A stretch of 35,225 nucleotides of DNA. Source: Burkholderiaceae bacterium (lineage in GTDB: Bacteria; Pseudomonadota; Gammaproteobacteria; Burkholderiales; Burkholderiaceae). Below, one piece after another: positions 23,155 to 32,657 of the stretch; position 1 is the stretch's first letter; each line of letters begins with the position of its first letter. The notes beneath the pieces were generated by a model. The model ran no database searches. It was not told the origin of the DNA and was given only the letters and a program-made list of their open reading frames with translations. The stretch covers positions 1 to 35,225 of the forward strand of contig CANFUO010000015.1 in assembly GCA_947450225.1 (NCBI GenBank), given 5' to 3'. A program made the translations under genes and the position numbers.

Positions 23155-24126
23155 ATGCAAATGACTTTTGCAAAATACCTATTTATTTTGGCAAATATTT
23201 TATTTTCTATTCACCAATTTTCTTTCGCTCAAGAGTACCCAATAAAGCCAATCAAGATTGTTATCCCGTTTCCGCCAGGGGGAGGTGCTGATGTATTAAT
23301 GCGCCCCTTAAGTAAGAAATTATCTGATCTATTAGGTCAAACGGTTATTTTAGATAATAAGCCTGGCGCAAACGGCAATATCGGTGCTGATTTTGTGGCC
23401 AAGTCTGCGCCTGATGGCTATACTTTATTGCTCGGGAACAGCTCCTTACCCATTAGTAACGCCCTTTATAGTCAACTCAGCTTTGATCCTATTAAAGATT
23501 TGACTCCTATGGCAGTGCTGGTCAATACCCCAAGTGTTTTAGTGGCTAATCCAAAATTCGGTGCCAAAAATATCCCGGAATTAATTGCCCTTGCAAAACA
23601 AGATCCAGGAAAAATTAATTACTCCTCTGCAGGCATTGGGAGCACACCCCATTTAGGGATGGAAGTGCTTGGTATTGCAACCGGTACTAAATATACGCAT
23701 ATCCCTTATAAGGGCGGCGGTCCTGCAGTTTCTGCTGTTCTTGCCAATGAAGTTGATGTGTTAATTACCAATACGTCCACAGTTCTTGCCCAAATTCAGG
23801 CGGGTAAATTAGTGCCGCTTGGCTCAACCACATTAAAACGTACTCCAGTTCTATCATCTGTGCCCAGCATTTCTGAAACAGTACCTGGCTTTGAACTCAA
23901 TACTTGGTATGGGATTTTTGGTCCGGCAGGTGTACCTAAAAATATTGTTCAGCGTGTCAATCAGGCGTTTATCCAATGCTTAAATAGCCCTGAAATTAAG
24001 CAACAATTGATTTCATTAGCTTATGACCCTGATCCGGGCTCAGCTGAGGCCTTAGCTGCACTCCTGAAAAAAGATAATGCCTATTGGGCTAATGTGATCA
24101 AAATAACTGGTATCAAAGCCGAGTAA
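23155..24126 (+). CDS. Bug/TctC-type periplasmic solute receptor 6
   Basis: This 323-residue Bug receptor has a signal peptide cleaved probably after SFA (residue 25). The motifs PPGGGADVLMR (40-50, Asp46), PGANGNIG (70-77) and PDGYT (86-90) are all typical. AAGGAGACACC before the ATG is among the best binding sites of the window. It is followed after 53 bases by a LigI-like amidohydrolase on the same strand, which suggests that receptor and hydrolase handle the same compound. Confidence 0.93.
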   Translation: MQMTFAKYLFILANILFSIHQFSFAQEYPIKPIKIVIPFPPGGGADVLMRPLSKKLSDLLGQTVILDNKPGANGNIGADFVAKSAPDGYTLLLGNSSLPISNALYSQLSFDPIKDLTPMAVLVNTPSVLVANPKFGAKNIPELIALAKQDPGKINYSSAGIGSTPHLGMEVLGIATGTKYTHIPYKGGGPAVSAVLANEVDVLITNTSTVLAQIQAGKLVPLGSTTLKRTPVLSSVPSISETVPGFELNTWYGIFGPAGVPKNIVQRVNQAFIQCLNSPEIKQQLISLAYDPDPGSAEALAALLKKDNAYWANVIKITGIKAE

Positions 24127-24179
24127 TTTTGATCAACATATTCATCATCGCTCTAAAAGCTATTTGAAAGATTTCAACT

Positions 24180-25058
24180 ATGTCTAGTCATCACGTATTT
24201 CAAAATCCGCAACCTTTTAGCAATACGTCTACACCTAAAATCGTTTTGCCTAAGAATGCTACAGATTGTCATTGTCATTTATTTGATGATTTTGTCAAAT
24301 ATCCTATGTCAAAGAACCCAGCCTATCTTCCGCCTTCTGTTTTGATTGATGATTACTTAAAAGTGATTAATACGATTGGTATCGAACGCGCGGTAATTGT
24401 TCATGCCAATGTTTATGGTCTTGATAACTCGTTAGCCCTCGATGTGATCGCAAGCGCTCCCGATCGATTCAGAGCTATAGGGCTGGTTGATGAGTCTATT
24501 AGTGATCGCGAACTTGAGCGACTTCATTTAGGCGGGGTTAGAGGCTTCCGCTGTAACTTAGTCAATCAAATCGGCCTGTCTTTAGAGGCCGCAAAAAAAT
24601 TAGCGCATCGTGTAAAACAATATAATTGGCATACACAATTTCTGCTAGATGTGGAAAAATTTCCAAATCTCATTGAAACTTTTTCAGACTTTCCAATTGA
24701 TGTTGTCATCGATCACATGGGACGTCCTGTTATCGAAAAAGGGGTTCAAGAAAAAGGTTTTCAAGGACTTATTTCTTTTTTACAAACAGGTAAAGGGTGG
24801 TCTAAGCTTTCAGCTCCTTACAGAACCTCTAAAGATCCACTTTTCTATCGCGATATTGTGCCTTTTGCGCAAGCCTTGGTTGAAGCGGTTCCAGATCAAT
24901 TAGTTTGGGGATTTGATTGGCCACATGTCAATATGGCTCCAGGCACTCCCATGCCAGATGACGGTGAGTTAGTCAATCAGATTGGACTTTGGATTCAAAG
25001 CCCTCAAAGTTTACAAAAAATTATGGTCGATAATCCGAATCGTTTATATGCCTTTTAA
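24180..25058 (+). CDS. Amidohydrolase-2 family hydrolase, LigI-like lactonase
   Basis: This 292-residue TIM-barrel hydrolase belongs to the amidohydrolase-related group that includes 2-pyrone-4,6-dicarboxylate lactonase LigI. Visible active-site elements are DCHCH (His31, His33), RGFRCN (Arg121, Arg124), IDHMGRP (His179), KLSAPYR (Tyr214, Arg215) and WGFDWPH (Asp246). Several Arg residues in the pocket fit a di- or tricarboxylate substrate. LigI-type members hydrolyse without a bound metal, and the set here agrees with that. No signal peptide. It is paired with receptor 6 and tail-to-tail with a paralogue at 25074 (15-base gap). The exact substrate is an inference: a lactone or pyrone carboxylate. 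Confidence 0.87.
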   Translation: MSSHHVFQNPQPFSNTSTPKIVLPKNATDCHCHLFDDFVKYPMSKNPAYLPPSVLIDDYLKVINTIGIERAVIVHANVYGLDNSLALDVIASAPDRFRAIGLVDESISDRELERLHLGGVRGFRCNLVNQIGLSLEAAKKLAHRVKQYNWHTQFLLDVEKFPNLIETFSDFPIDVVIDHMGRPVIEKGVQEKGFQGLISFLQTGKGWSKLSAPYRTSKDPLFYRDIVPFAQALVEAVPDQLVWGFDWPHVNMAPGTPMPDDGELVNQIGLWIQSPQSLQKIMVDNPNRLYAF

Positions 25059-25073
25059 ATATAGAGGCGAAAG

Positions 25074-25958
25074 TTAATCGAATTGATATAGTCGCTGCGG
25101 ATTTTTAACCAAAATCAACTCACGTAATGACTCATTCGGCACCCAGTCAAACAGTAAGTTACATAAATCAGCGTCATTTGGCATCGTATTTTTAACCATG
25201 ACATGGGGCCAATCAGTTCCCCATACAATTTGGCTTGGACTATTTTCTAAAATAGTCTTAGCAAAAATATCGACGTCGCCATAAGGTAACTTACCAATAC
25301 CGGAAATACGATAGGGCGCAGTCAATTTAACCCATGCTCTTCCTTCACGCATCAAAGACAATAAACCTTGAAATCCGGAGTTCTGAATACCTACAGCACA
25401 GGGCAGATATCCAAAATGGCCCAACACAATCGGTACCGGAAAGTTGTGAAACGACTTTGCAATATCAGGAAATTCATTCGCATGCATTAAGAGCTCAATA
25501 TGCCAACCCCATGGCGCGATTTTTTCAGCGAGTTTTTTTAATGCTGGAAAGGGTAAGATTCCCTTTGCATCTGCTAAATCGACGATATTACATCTTACCC
25601 CTCTGACTCCTACACGATGTAAGTGATCAATTTCATTTTCAGTAATATCGTTATTAACTACCGCTACCCCTCGTAATATTTCAGGATGAGTCATCAGCGC
25701 AGCAATCAGCGCTGAATTATCTTCGCCGTAAATACTTGGCTGAACTAATACGGCTCGCGACACTCCTAAAGAACTTAATAAGCCCATATATTCAGGCAAT
25801 AGAGCATCATATGGCGTATAGATTCTATTGCTTGCATATGGGAACAGGTCCGCTGGTCCACAAATATGGGCATGACAATCAACTGCACCTACCTGTAATT
25901 TAAATATTGGCGCCCTCAGATTAGGGTCTGGTGGTTGACAATATGGAGCTTGGCTCAT
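25074..25958 (-). CDS. Second LigI-like amidohydrolase-2 family hydrolase
   Basis: This 294-residue paralogue of the upstream neighbour has the same active-site layout: DCHAH (His29, His31), RGVRCN (Arg119, Arg122), LGHFG (His181), KLTAPYR and WGTDWPH (Asp249). Differences in loops (for example YLPCAVG after the His181 segment) suggest a different substrate rather than recent duplication. Its start overlaps the LVIVD-protein stop by four bases (ATGA), so the two are co-translated. It belongs to a leftward unit of receptor 7, LVIVD protein and hydrolase. Confidence 0.87.
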   Translation of the reverse strand: MSQAPYCQPPDPNLRAPIFKLQVGAVDCHAHICGPADLFPYASNRIYTPYDALLPEYMGLLSSLGVSRAVLVQPSIYGEDNSALIAALMTHPEILRGVAVVNNDITENEIDHLHRVGVRGVRCNIVDLADAKGILPFPALKKLAEKIAPWGWHIELLMHANEFPDIAKSFHNFPVPIVLGHFGYLPCAVGIQNSGFQGLLSLMREGRAWVKLTAPYRISGIGKLPYGDVDIFAKTILENSPSQIVWGTDWPHVMVKNTMPNDADLCNLLFDWVPNESLRELILVKNPQRLYQFD

Positions 25959-27262
25959 GCATTAAATTCCAAAATATCTAATCCAGCATATCGATCGATG
26001 GCATAAATAAAATATTTGTCATCTACAAATACATCATTAGTTTGAGGGGCTGCTCGCCCTTCAGCTGGCAATGGAATATAAAACCCAGCTTCTCTTGGCG
26101 ACAATGGATTGGCAACATCCACAGCCCTTAAACCACCTGCAAACCAAGTGCAAAAAACCATCGTACCTTTTCGTTGCTCTTGGAATTGGTGTGCGCCAAA
26201 GCGACCTGGCGTTGCTCGGCTCCAAGGTGAGTCCAACTCACTCACATCATAAATTGATAGCGGCTTAATTGCGTTCAAATCAGTTACATCAAACACCCAC
26301 ATACAGCCATGAGGGCGTCCTTTTCTCCGGTCAAGTTCTTCCGCATCATGCGCGTGGTCTTCTTCATCGATGGCAACCGCAATGCGTCTGCCGTCAATTA
26401 AATCTTCGAGAGGCATGAAGGTATGGGAGGGCTCTGGAAATGGTGGATGATAGTTATAAGTTCCAAGTGTTGTTGGCTTAGCAATATTACGAACGTCTAT
26501 GACACCGACTCCACCATGCCAAAGACCAGCCCATAACTCATCGCCAAAACGCAAGGCGTGATGCAAACGATGTTTTCTTCCAGACCAGTGCGGTGTTTCA
26601 CCTGCAGCAATATGTTGTCCCGGCATCCACCATCGACTTACCTCCACCACCTTCGAAGGATTAGAGATATCGTATATCACGAGGATATTTCCTAAATAAC
26701 CATCCATCTCAGTTGAAATATAAGCGTAATGTTCGTCCACATCAAATCGGTGAACACCAATACCACCTGTTTTCTGATGAGTAATTAATCGAGGATTACT
26801 TTTATCAGAGATGTCATAAATTTTAAAACCCCCATTTTGATAGGACTTTTTCTGAGCCGCCTCTACGATAGGAATGTCCTGTTCCCGAACATTTAAAGCT
26901 AAAGCTAATTCAGCGTGACTAGCCTCCCTCCCCAACTCCTTTAAGAGTCTTGCCTTCACTCCAGGTAATTCATCCGCCCTTCTACCAATCGGTGTCATAT
27001 TTCTTTCACTATTCACAAATAATAAATCACCCACAACTTTAGCTTTGTGTGAATGTGACTCAGGGTCATCTAAAAATATTTGATGAACTACTTTTGGCTT
27101 ACGTGGGTCCGATATATCGAGTATCGATGTACCTAAGTTATTTTTATTAGGTATATGTCCTATATAAGCATAATTACCACTCACGGTCACCTGCCCACCA
27201 CCTGGAATTTCAATCCTCGATAATGATTTAAAGTTTTGTGAAATTGGCTGATTCATCGTCAT
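25955..27262 (-). CDS. LVIVD-repeat beta-propeller protein
   Basis: This 435-residue protein contains about seven LVIVD-type propeller blades. The repeating element is a hydrophobic strand ending in DISxPxxP, seen as ILDISDPRKP, IYDISDKSNP, IYDISNPSKV, VIDVRNIAKP, VFDVTDLNAI, AVDVANPLSP and a last blade at the C-terminus (LDILEFNA). There is no signal peptide, although many LVIVD proteins are exported, so this one is probably cytoplasmic. An insertion between the second and third strands (about 55-135) is helical. It sits between receptor 7 and a LigI-like hydrolase, overlapping the latter. The propeller may be a lactonase-like enzyme or a scaffold; catalytic residues cannot be assigned. Confidence 0.85.
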   Translation of the reverse strand: MTMNQPISQNFKSLSRIEIPGGGQVTVSGNYAYIGHIPNKNNLGTSILDISDPRKPKVVHQIFLDDPESHSHKAKVVGDLLFVNSERNMTPIGRRADELPGVKARLLKELGREASHAELALALNVREQDIPIVEAAQKKSYQNGGFKIYDISDKSNPRLITHQKTGGIGVHRFDVDEHYAYISTEMDGYLGNILVIYDISNPSKVVEVSRWWMPGQHIAAGETPHWSGRKHRLHHALRFGDELWAGLWHGGVGVIDVRNIAKPTTLGTYNYHPPFPEPSHTFMPLEDLIDGRRIAVAIDEEDHAHDAEELDRRKGRPHGCMWVFDVTDLNAIKPLSIYDVSELDSPWSRATPGRFGAHQFQEQRKGTMVFCTWFAGGLRAVDVANPLSPREAGFYIPLPAEGRAAPQTNDVFVDDKYFIYAIDRYAGLDILEFNA

Positions 27263-27275
27263 GTTGACCTCTCAA

Positions 27276-28247
27276 TTATTCTGTTGCTCCGGAATCATGA
27301 ACAGTTTTTGTCCATTTAGGTATTTCTGTTTTAATGTATTCAGAAAATTCTTTTGAATTGGAAAATGTTGGCGTCATTCCCAATGATTTAAATGTGTTTA
27401 GCAATTCCGGATTATTTTGGGCCACTTGAAGCTCTGCCTCGATACGATGCACTACATTAGCAGGAACCCCTGCTGGGACAACAATCCCATGCCAAGAGAC
27501 CATTTCAAAGCCAGGTAATCCTGATTCTGACATCGTCGGAATTTGTGGAAAATCTTTTAATCTTTGTAATGATGTTACGGCAATGGGCCTCACCCGTCGT
27601 TCTTTGATAAAAGGTATCACTGAGGCTGATGTTGCAAACATCATATTGACATGTCCCGAAATTAAATCTACTAGTGCAGGCTGTGCACCTTTGTATGGTA
27701 CATGAACAATTTGAATGTTGGCGCTGGTTTTAAAAAGCTCTCCAGAAAGGTGCGGTGCAGCTCCCATTCCTGAACTCGCAAAATTTAACTCTTTAGGTTT
27801 TTGTTTGGCTAGTGCAATTAACTCTTTTAAGTTATTTACCGGTAGGGATGAGTTAACGACTAAGATATTTGGTTGAGAGGCCACTAGTCCTATCGGAATA
27901 AAATCTTGCGTCGGATTAAAGCCTAAATTTTTATATAAGGCGGCATTGGTTGCCAAAATACTGTTGTTACCTAATAACCAAGTATAGCCATCAGCAGGGC
28001 TATGGGCGACATATTCTGCAGCCAAATTACCGCCTGCTCCAGGTTTATTATCAATAATGATCGACTGACCTAAACCCACTGACATCTTTTGCGCTACGGT
28101 TCGAGCAATAATATCGCTTGGGCCGCCAGCTGTAAAGCCGACCACTAATCGAATTGGCTTGATGGGCCAAGCATCCGCAGCATTAGAAACTTTGAATACA
28201 ATTAAAGCCAAACCAACTAGAATATAAAATCTTAGATGTTGTCTCAT
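27276..28247 (-). CDS. Bug/TctC-type periplasmic solute receptor 7
   Basis: This 323-residue Bug receptor has a signal peptide with likely cleavage after SNA (residue 23). The ligand-loop motif reads TAGGPSDIIAR (39-49, Asp45), with Thr-Ala in place of Ala-Pro. ADGYT (85-89) is present. The ATG has no Shine-Dalgarno site; a TATAAT box 15 bases upstream suggests a very short leader. It heads a leftward unit with the LVIVD protein and the second LigI-like hydrolase (13-base gap) and diverges from receptor 8. Confidence 0.92.
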   Translation of the reverse strand: MRQHLRFYILVGLALIVFKVSNAADAWPIKPIRLVVGFTAGGPSDIIARTVAQKMSVGLGQSIIIDNKPGAGGNLAAEYVAHSPADGYTWLLGNNSILATNAALYKNLGFNPTQDFIPIGLVASQPNILVVNSSLPVNNLKELIALAKQKPKELNFASSGMGAAPHLSGELFKTSANIQIVHVPYKGAQPALVDLISGHVNMMFATSASVIPFIKERRVRPIAVTSLQRLKDFPQIPTMSESGLPGFEMVSWHGIVVPAGVPANVVHRIEAELQVAQNNPELLNTFKSLGMTPTFSNSKEFSEYIKTEIPKWTKTVHDSGATE

Positions 28248-28262
28248 ATATATATTTAATTT

Positions 28263-28268
28263 ATTATA
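28263..28268 (-). promoter_or_regulatory. -10 box close to the receptor 7 start
   Basis: A perfect TATAAT on the minus strand ends 15 bases before the ATG of receptor 7. The leader would be about eight bases, matching the absence of a Shine-Dalgarno site. The surroundings are so AT-rich that a chance match is possible, and the -35 region is weak. Confidence 0.3.
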
Positions 28269-28339
28269 AATTTTGTATTTATAAGTCTAACTCATATTTG
28301 AATGTAGTCCAAATTAACCAACAATTATAAGGTGACAAG

Positions 28340-29311
28340 ATGATTCGGAAATGCATAACGCTAATAGTGACTTCGGGGCTATTTCTCATCAACTCGACAT
28401 CGTGTCTTGCGGCATATCCTGATCGACCCGTTAAGGTAGTTATTCCTTTTGCTGCAGGAGGCGGTGCTGATATTGTTGGTCGGCTTGTTTTTCAAAAACT
28501 GTCTACACGTTTGGGTCAATCTTTTGTGATTGAAAATCGTGGTAGTGCCGGCGGAATTATTGGTGCTGATATGGTTGCTAAAGCTGCTCCAGATGGCTAT
28601 ACCCTTCTTTTGGGACAAACAGGCCCAAATGCAATTAATCCGGCCTTATTTTCAAAGATGCCCTATGACCCTATTAAGGATTTTTCACCCATTATTCAAT
28701 TAACTAGCTACCCTTATGTCATCGTAGTTAATCCAAATGTTCCTGTAAAAAATCTACAAGAATTAATTGCGCTATCGAAAGCCAAACCTGGTAGCTTGAG
28801 TTTTGGTACCGCAGGTACTGGAAGCTCAGCTCAACTTGCAGCAGAGCTATTTATGCAAGCAACCAACATCTCTATGACGCATATACCTTATAAAGGTGCT
28901 GGTCCAGCCCTTATGGACACTATGGCTGGAGTTGTTTCACTTACGTTTGGCGATGCTGCTTCGGCTACGCCACTCGTTACTTCAAATAGTTTAAGAGCCA
29001 TCGCTGTAACAAGCAAACGTCGTTCAGCTCTCTTGCCACAAGTGCCTACCGTTATTGAATCAGGCTACCCTGGATTTGAGGCTGTTGCTTGGCACGCTGT
29101 TCTTGCTCCGGCCAAAACACCGCCAGAAATTATTCAAAAATTAAATTCAGAAATAGCTATCGTATTAAGTGACCCAGAACTACAAAAAAGATTGTCTCAA
29201 GATGGTATTGAAATTATTGGGAGTAGTGCTGAAGATTTTTCAATCTACATTAAAAATGAAGTTGCTAAATGGGCGAAGGTTGTTCGCAATGCCAACATTA
29301 AATTAGACTAA
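28340..29311 (+). CDS. Bug/TctC-type periplasmic solute receptor 8
   Basis: This 323-residue Bug receptor has a signal peptide cleaved probably after CLA (residue 24). The motifs are [12 protein letters not shown] (37-48, Asp44) and PDGYT (84-88). The usual NxPGAgG signature is ENRGSAGG here, so the conserved Pro is missing. TAAGGTGAC precedes the ATG. The gene is monocistronic: its stop codon overlaps the stop of the convergent LeuC gene, with the last bases shared by both genes. Together with LeuC/LeuD it could serve one di- or tricarboxylate, but the strands oppose. Confidence 0.92.
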   Translation: MIRKCITLIVTSGLFLINSTSCLAAYPDRPVKVVIPFAAGGGADIVGRLVFQKLSTRLGQSFVIENRGSAGGIIGADMVAKAAPDGYTLLLGQTGPNAINPALFSKMPYDPIKDFSPIIQLTSYPYVIVVNPNVPVKNLQELIALSKAKPGSLSFGTAGTGSSAQLAAELFMQATNISMTHIPYKGAGPALMDTMAGVVSLTFGDAASATPLVTSNSLRAIAVTSKRRSALLPQVPTVIESGYPGFEAVAWHAVLAPAKTPPEIIQKLNSEIAIVLSDPELQKRLSQDGIEIIGSSAEDFSIYIKNEVAKWAKVVRNANIKLD

Positions 29312-30723
29312 TGACTTAAAATGTTTCGCACATCTGTGAAATGCCCTGCTAACGCCGCAGCTGCTGCCATTTCAGGGCTGAGTAAATGGGTTCTTCCACC
29401 AGGGCCCTGACGCCCTTCAAAATTTCGGTTTGATGTCGAAGCACAACGCTCCCCTGGACTTAATCGATCTTCATTGATGCCAACGCACATTGAGCAACCT
29501 GGTTGCCGCCATTCAAAGCCTGCCTCTGTAAAAATTTTGTCTAACCCCTCGGCCTCTCCTTGAGCTTTAACTTCCATAGATCCTGGCACAACTAGCGCTT
29601 GTGTAATGGTTGAAGCAATGTGCCGTCCTTGTACTATCTTGGCAGCTGATCGTAAATCTTCAATCCGTGAATTGGCACAAGAGCCAATAAATACCTTATC
29701 AATCTTGATACTTTGGACTGGCATATTAGCGGTAAGCCCCATATACAAAAGCGCCCCCTCCAGCCATGAACGACGCGTGGGGTCAGTTTCGTTAGCAGGG
29801 TCTGGTACATTTCCGGAAATTTTTACGACGAGTTCAGGGGATGTACCCCAACTAACATAAGGTTCAATCACTGCTGCATCAATCGTAATCTCTCGACTAA
29901 AGACGGCATTTTCATCACTATGCAAGTCTTGCCAATATTCAACAGCATCATCCCATGCCTTGCCAGTGGGTGCATAAAGACGCCCCTTGACATAATCAAT
30001 GGTGACAGAGTCTACGGCAACCATTCCTGCACGAGCACCTGCCTCAATTGCCATATTACATAATGTCATTCTAGACTCCATACTCATTTGCCGAACAGTC
30101 TGGCCAGCAAATTCAATAGCATGTCCAGATCCCCCTCCTGTACCAATCTGACCGATCAAATGTAATACCACATCCTTAGCACTAACTCCCTTTGAAAGCT
30201 TTCCATGAATATTCACCCGCATCGATTTCAAGGGTTTTATATCAAGGCATTGGGAGGCTAGCACCATTTCAACTTCACTTGTACCAATACCAAAAGCTAA
30301 TGTTCCAAGTGCTCCATGGGTACTTGTATGAGAGTCTCCACAAACGACTGTCATACCAGGCAGAGTTGCACCTTGCTCCGGTCCTATGACATGCGCAATT
30401 CCTTGTAAGCGATGTTTAAACGGATAGTAATGTAATGCTCCAAAATCATTCACATTGTTATCTAGAGTTTGCAATTGTAGTTTTGAGATAGGATCATTAA
30501 TACCAAGATTCCAATTACGTGTAGGGGTATTATGATCAGCTGTTGCAATAATAGTTTCTGGTCTCCAAGCCTTAAGCCCTCTCATACGCAGTCCTTCGTA
30601 GGCTTGTGCACTTGTGACTTCGATGACATAGTGACGATCAATATAAATTAAGGCATTGCCATTTTCTTGCTGATGAACTAAGTGACTATCCCACAACTTT
30701 TCATATAAGGTTTTAGCAATCAT
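29308..30723 (-). CDS. leuC: LeuC-like large subunit of an aconitase-family hydro-lyase
   Basis: This 471-residue protein closely follows proteobacterial 3-isopropylmalate dehydratase large subunits from [14 protein letters not shown] onward. The [4Fe-4S] ligands are Cys349 ([11 protein letters not shown]), Cys410 and Cys413 (PGCSMC). The substrate-loop segment ADHNTPT and [11 protein letters not shown] are present. Length is normal. Immediately downstream of LeuD (TAA then ATG with no gap) it forms a heterodimer gene pair. No leuB, leuA or asd lies nearby, and the surroundings are catabolic, so it may be a second copy acting on a citraconate-, dimethylmaleate- or maleate-like acid rather than the leucine enzyme. 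Sequence alone, however, fits true LeuC well. Confidence 0.85.
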   Translation of the reverse strand: MIAKTLYEKLWDSHLVHQQENGNALIYIDRHYVIEVTSAQAYEGLRMRGLKAWRPETIIATADHNTPTRNWNLGINDPISKLQLQTLDNNVNDFGALHYYPFKHRLQGIAHVIGPEQGATLPGMTVVCGDSHTSTHGALGTLAFGIGTSEVEMVLASQCLDIKPLKSMRVNIHGKLSKGVSAKDVVLHLIGQIGTGGGSGHAIEFAGQTVRQMSMESRMTLCNMAIEAGARAGMVAVDSVTIDYVKGRLYAPTGKAWDDAVEYWQDLHSDENAVFSREITIDAAVIEPYVSWGTSPELVVKISGNVPDPANETDPTRRSWLEGALLYMGLTANMPVQSIKIDKVFIGSCANSRIEDLRSAAKIVQGRHIASTITQALVVPGSMEVKAQGEAEGLDKIFTEAGFEWRQPGCSMCVGINEDRLSPGERCASTSNRNFEGRQGPGGRTHLLSPEMAAAAALAGHFTDVRNILSH

Positions 30724-31395
30724 TTAGCGATTCCCTTCGGTACGTTTTAAGCGCGTATCTGGAAACAACCAGGGCTGGCTTACTTTAGCCCGCTCTTCAT
30801 ATGCTTTGATCTTGTTTGCTTGAAGTAATACTAGATCAACTTCGTCAACACCGCGCATTAAACAATCTTTACGAAATGCATCTAATTCAAAAGAATAGGT
30901 ATTCCCATCTGCATCCACAACTTTTTGAGACTCTAACTCAACACTTAGCATAAACTGCGTGGTAGCAAATGTTAATTGAAATAACTTATCTACGACTTGA
31001 TGAGGAAGTTTGATTGTGAGGAGACCATTTTTTAGGGCATTATTTTGAAAAATATCAGCAAAATCTGGAGCAATAATGGCCTCGATACCATACTGCTGCA
31101 AAGCCCAAACCGCATGCTCCCGCGAGGAGCCGCAACCAAAATTCCTTCGTCCCAATAAAATTTTTGCCCCTTGGTAGCGCGACTCATTCAAAATAAAGTT
31201 AGGATTAGCACGTCGGTTTGATATATCCATCCCGGGCTCGCCATGATCTAACCATCGCCACTCATCAAATAAATGTGGCCCAAAGCCAGTTCGTGAAATT
31301 GACTTTAAAAACTGCTTAGGAATAATTGCATCGGTATCAACATTATCCCGGTCTATAGGCAGCACGAGGCCGTGAATACGTGTAATTGGATTCAT
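30724..31395 (-). CDS. leuD: LeuD-like small subunit of an aconitase-family hydro-lyase
   Basis: This 223-residue swivel-domain subunit pairs with the adjacent LeuC-like chain. The signature [16 protein letters not shown] (about 83-98) and the opening ([25 protein letters not shown]) are canonical for proteobacterial LeuD. It is the first gene of the pair. No Shine-Dalgarno site precedes its ATG; instead an 11-codon TTG-started frame (31427-31392) with an AAGG site ends in TGA overlapping the ATG, so initiation by coupling is conceivable. The biological role depends on whether another leuCD exists in the genome. Confidence 0.86.
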   Translation of the reverse strand: MNPITRIHGLVLPIDRDNVDTDAIIPKQFLKSISRTGFGPHLFDEWRWLDHGEPGMDISNRRANPNFILNESRYQGAKILLGRRNFGCGSSREHAVWALQQYGIEAIIAPDFADIFQNNALKNGLLTIKLPHQVVDKLFQLTFATTQFMLSVELESQKVVDADGNTYSFELDAFRKDCLMRGVDEVDLVLLQANKIKAYEERAKVSQPWLFPDTRLKRTEGNR

Positions 31396-31511
31396 GGTTT
31401 AGCAGACTTTTTCTGAACTAGAGTCAATTGAGTACCTTGGTTAAATTACTTCTTCATATCTTATCATTGCATTACTATATGCCCATTAGGGTCAAAAACG
31501 TAAATCCTCAA

Positions 31512-32429
31512 TTAAATATGAGGCGTCTGGGGAGGCTTATTCTTCATCAAGAGCCAAACGGAAATAATGACGAGTACGAGTCCGCATATCTGAAAAAGAC
31601 TGATGTTTTCTTGTAAAAAATACCATCCCATAAAAAGAGTTGATACTGGCCCTAAAATACCCGACTGTGCTGTCAAGGAAGAGCCCATTCGCTTTACTGA
31701 AATCATAATCATAAAGATTGGCATGACAGTACAAAATAGTGCGTTGATCATACTCAATATATAAACTTCTGATGGCTGATCAAATAATTCATTTGGTGAA
31801 ATCAATGTGATTTGAATAATGCCAAACAGCGTGGAAAAACTACTAGCGTATGTTACTAATCGAATACTTCCTATACGCTTGACCATCTCCCCTGAAAAAA
31901 TTAAATAATTGGCATATAAACAGGCGCTCGCAAAAACTAAGCCGACTCCCAACCAGCCGTTATTACCTTTGGTGCCAAGGTCCTCGATAAAAGCTAAGAC
32001 GACCCCAAGGTAACCAATCACAATCGAAATCCATTGAAGTCTGGAAATAGGCTTGTGAAGAAAAAAATATGAAATCAAAACAACAATCGCTGGTGTTAAG
32101 TAGAGAACGATTCTTTCAAGACCTGCAGAAATATAAGATAGGCCAAGAAAGTCAAGGTAGCTGGATAAAAAATATCCGCTAAATCCTAGCCACATTAATT
32201 TGATTAAATCCTTAATCGATATTTTTGTATGCTGTTCATAATTTCTTGAGAAATAATAAACGATCCAAAATAACGGAAATGCCAAGATCATTCTCAAAGC
32301 TAATAAAACCTCTGAAGATACTCCATAGCGATAACTGAGTTTTACTAATATTGCTTTACCAGAAAATAAAATAGATCCAATAATGGCAATTGCCATTGTA
32401 AATAAATATGCTCGTCTGTCGTCAGTCAC
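31512..32429 (-). CDS. EamA-family (DMT) transporter
   Basis: This is a roughly 305-residue membrane protein with ten predicted helices, in two EamA repeats (about 10-140 and 155-295). The second repeat starts near WLGVGLVFASACLYANYLIF, and the second-repeat motif GPVSTLFMGWYFLQENIS is typical of drug/metabolite exporters. The annotated start is GTG at 32429 without a Shine-Dalgarno site; an ATG eleven codons later (32396) falls at the first helix and is the alternative. It diverges from a second EamA gene. The substrate is unknown; efflux of metabolites or amino acids is usual for the family. Confidence 0.82.
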   Translation of the reverse strand: MTDDRRAYLFTMAIAIIGSILFSGKAILVKLSYRYGVSSEVLLALRMILAFPLFWIVYYFSRNYEQHTKISIKDLIKLMWLGFSGYFLSSYLDFLGLSYISAGLERIVLYLTPAIVVLISYFFLHKPISRLQWISIVIGYLGVVLAFIEDLGTKGNNGWLGVGLVFASACLYANYLIFSGEMVKRIGSIRLVTYASSFSTLFGIIQITLISPNELFDQPSEVYILSMINALFCTVMPIFMIMISVKRMGSSLTAQSGILGPVSTLFMGWYFLQENISLFQICGLVLVIISVWLLMKNKPPQTPHI

Positions 32430-32519
32430 AAAATGAATGGTTTCGTTGTTATATAGGTCATTACTGCTGATAAATTAACGCTTTTAATGAAAATTGAATC
32501 TTCAAATTACCCTCCCCAT

Positions 32520-32548
32520 TTTAGATACCTGCTCAACAAGCCTATAAT
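32520..32548 (+). promoter_or_regulatory. Sigma-70-like promoter upstream of the rightward EamA gene
   Basis: A TTTAGA box at 32520-32525, a 17-base spacer and a perfect TATAAT at 32543-32548 form a good housekeeping promoter. Transcription would begin near 32555, giving the EamA gene at 32658 a leader of about 100 bases. No conserved leader structure was recognised. Confidence 0.5.
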
Positions 32549-32657
32549 GAGGAAAGACAAAAAACCTTAAAAGCCTATTCATACTACGCTAAATATTTAT
32601 AGGGCTCCATTTACTGAAGTTTGTTTTAAAAATAACTCAATCGAAAAAATACACTTC

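Noticed and set aside
31428-31616. 62-codon plus-strand frame
   Set aside because: It runs across the intergenic region into the antisense strand of the EamA gene and has no ribosome binding site.
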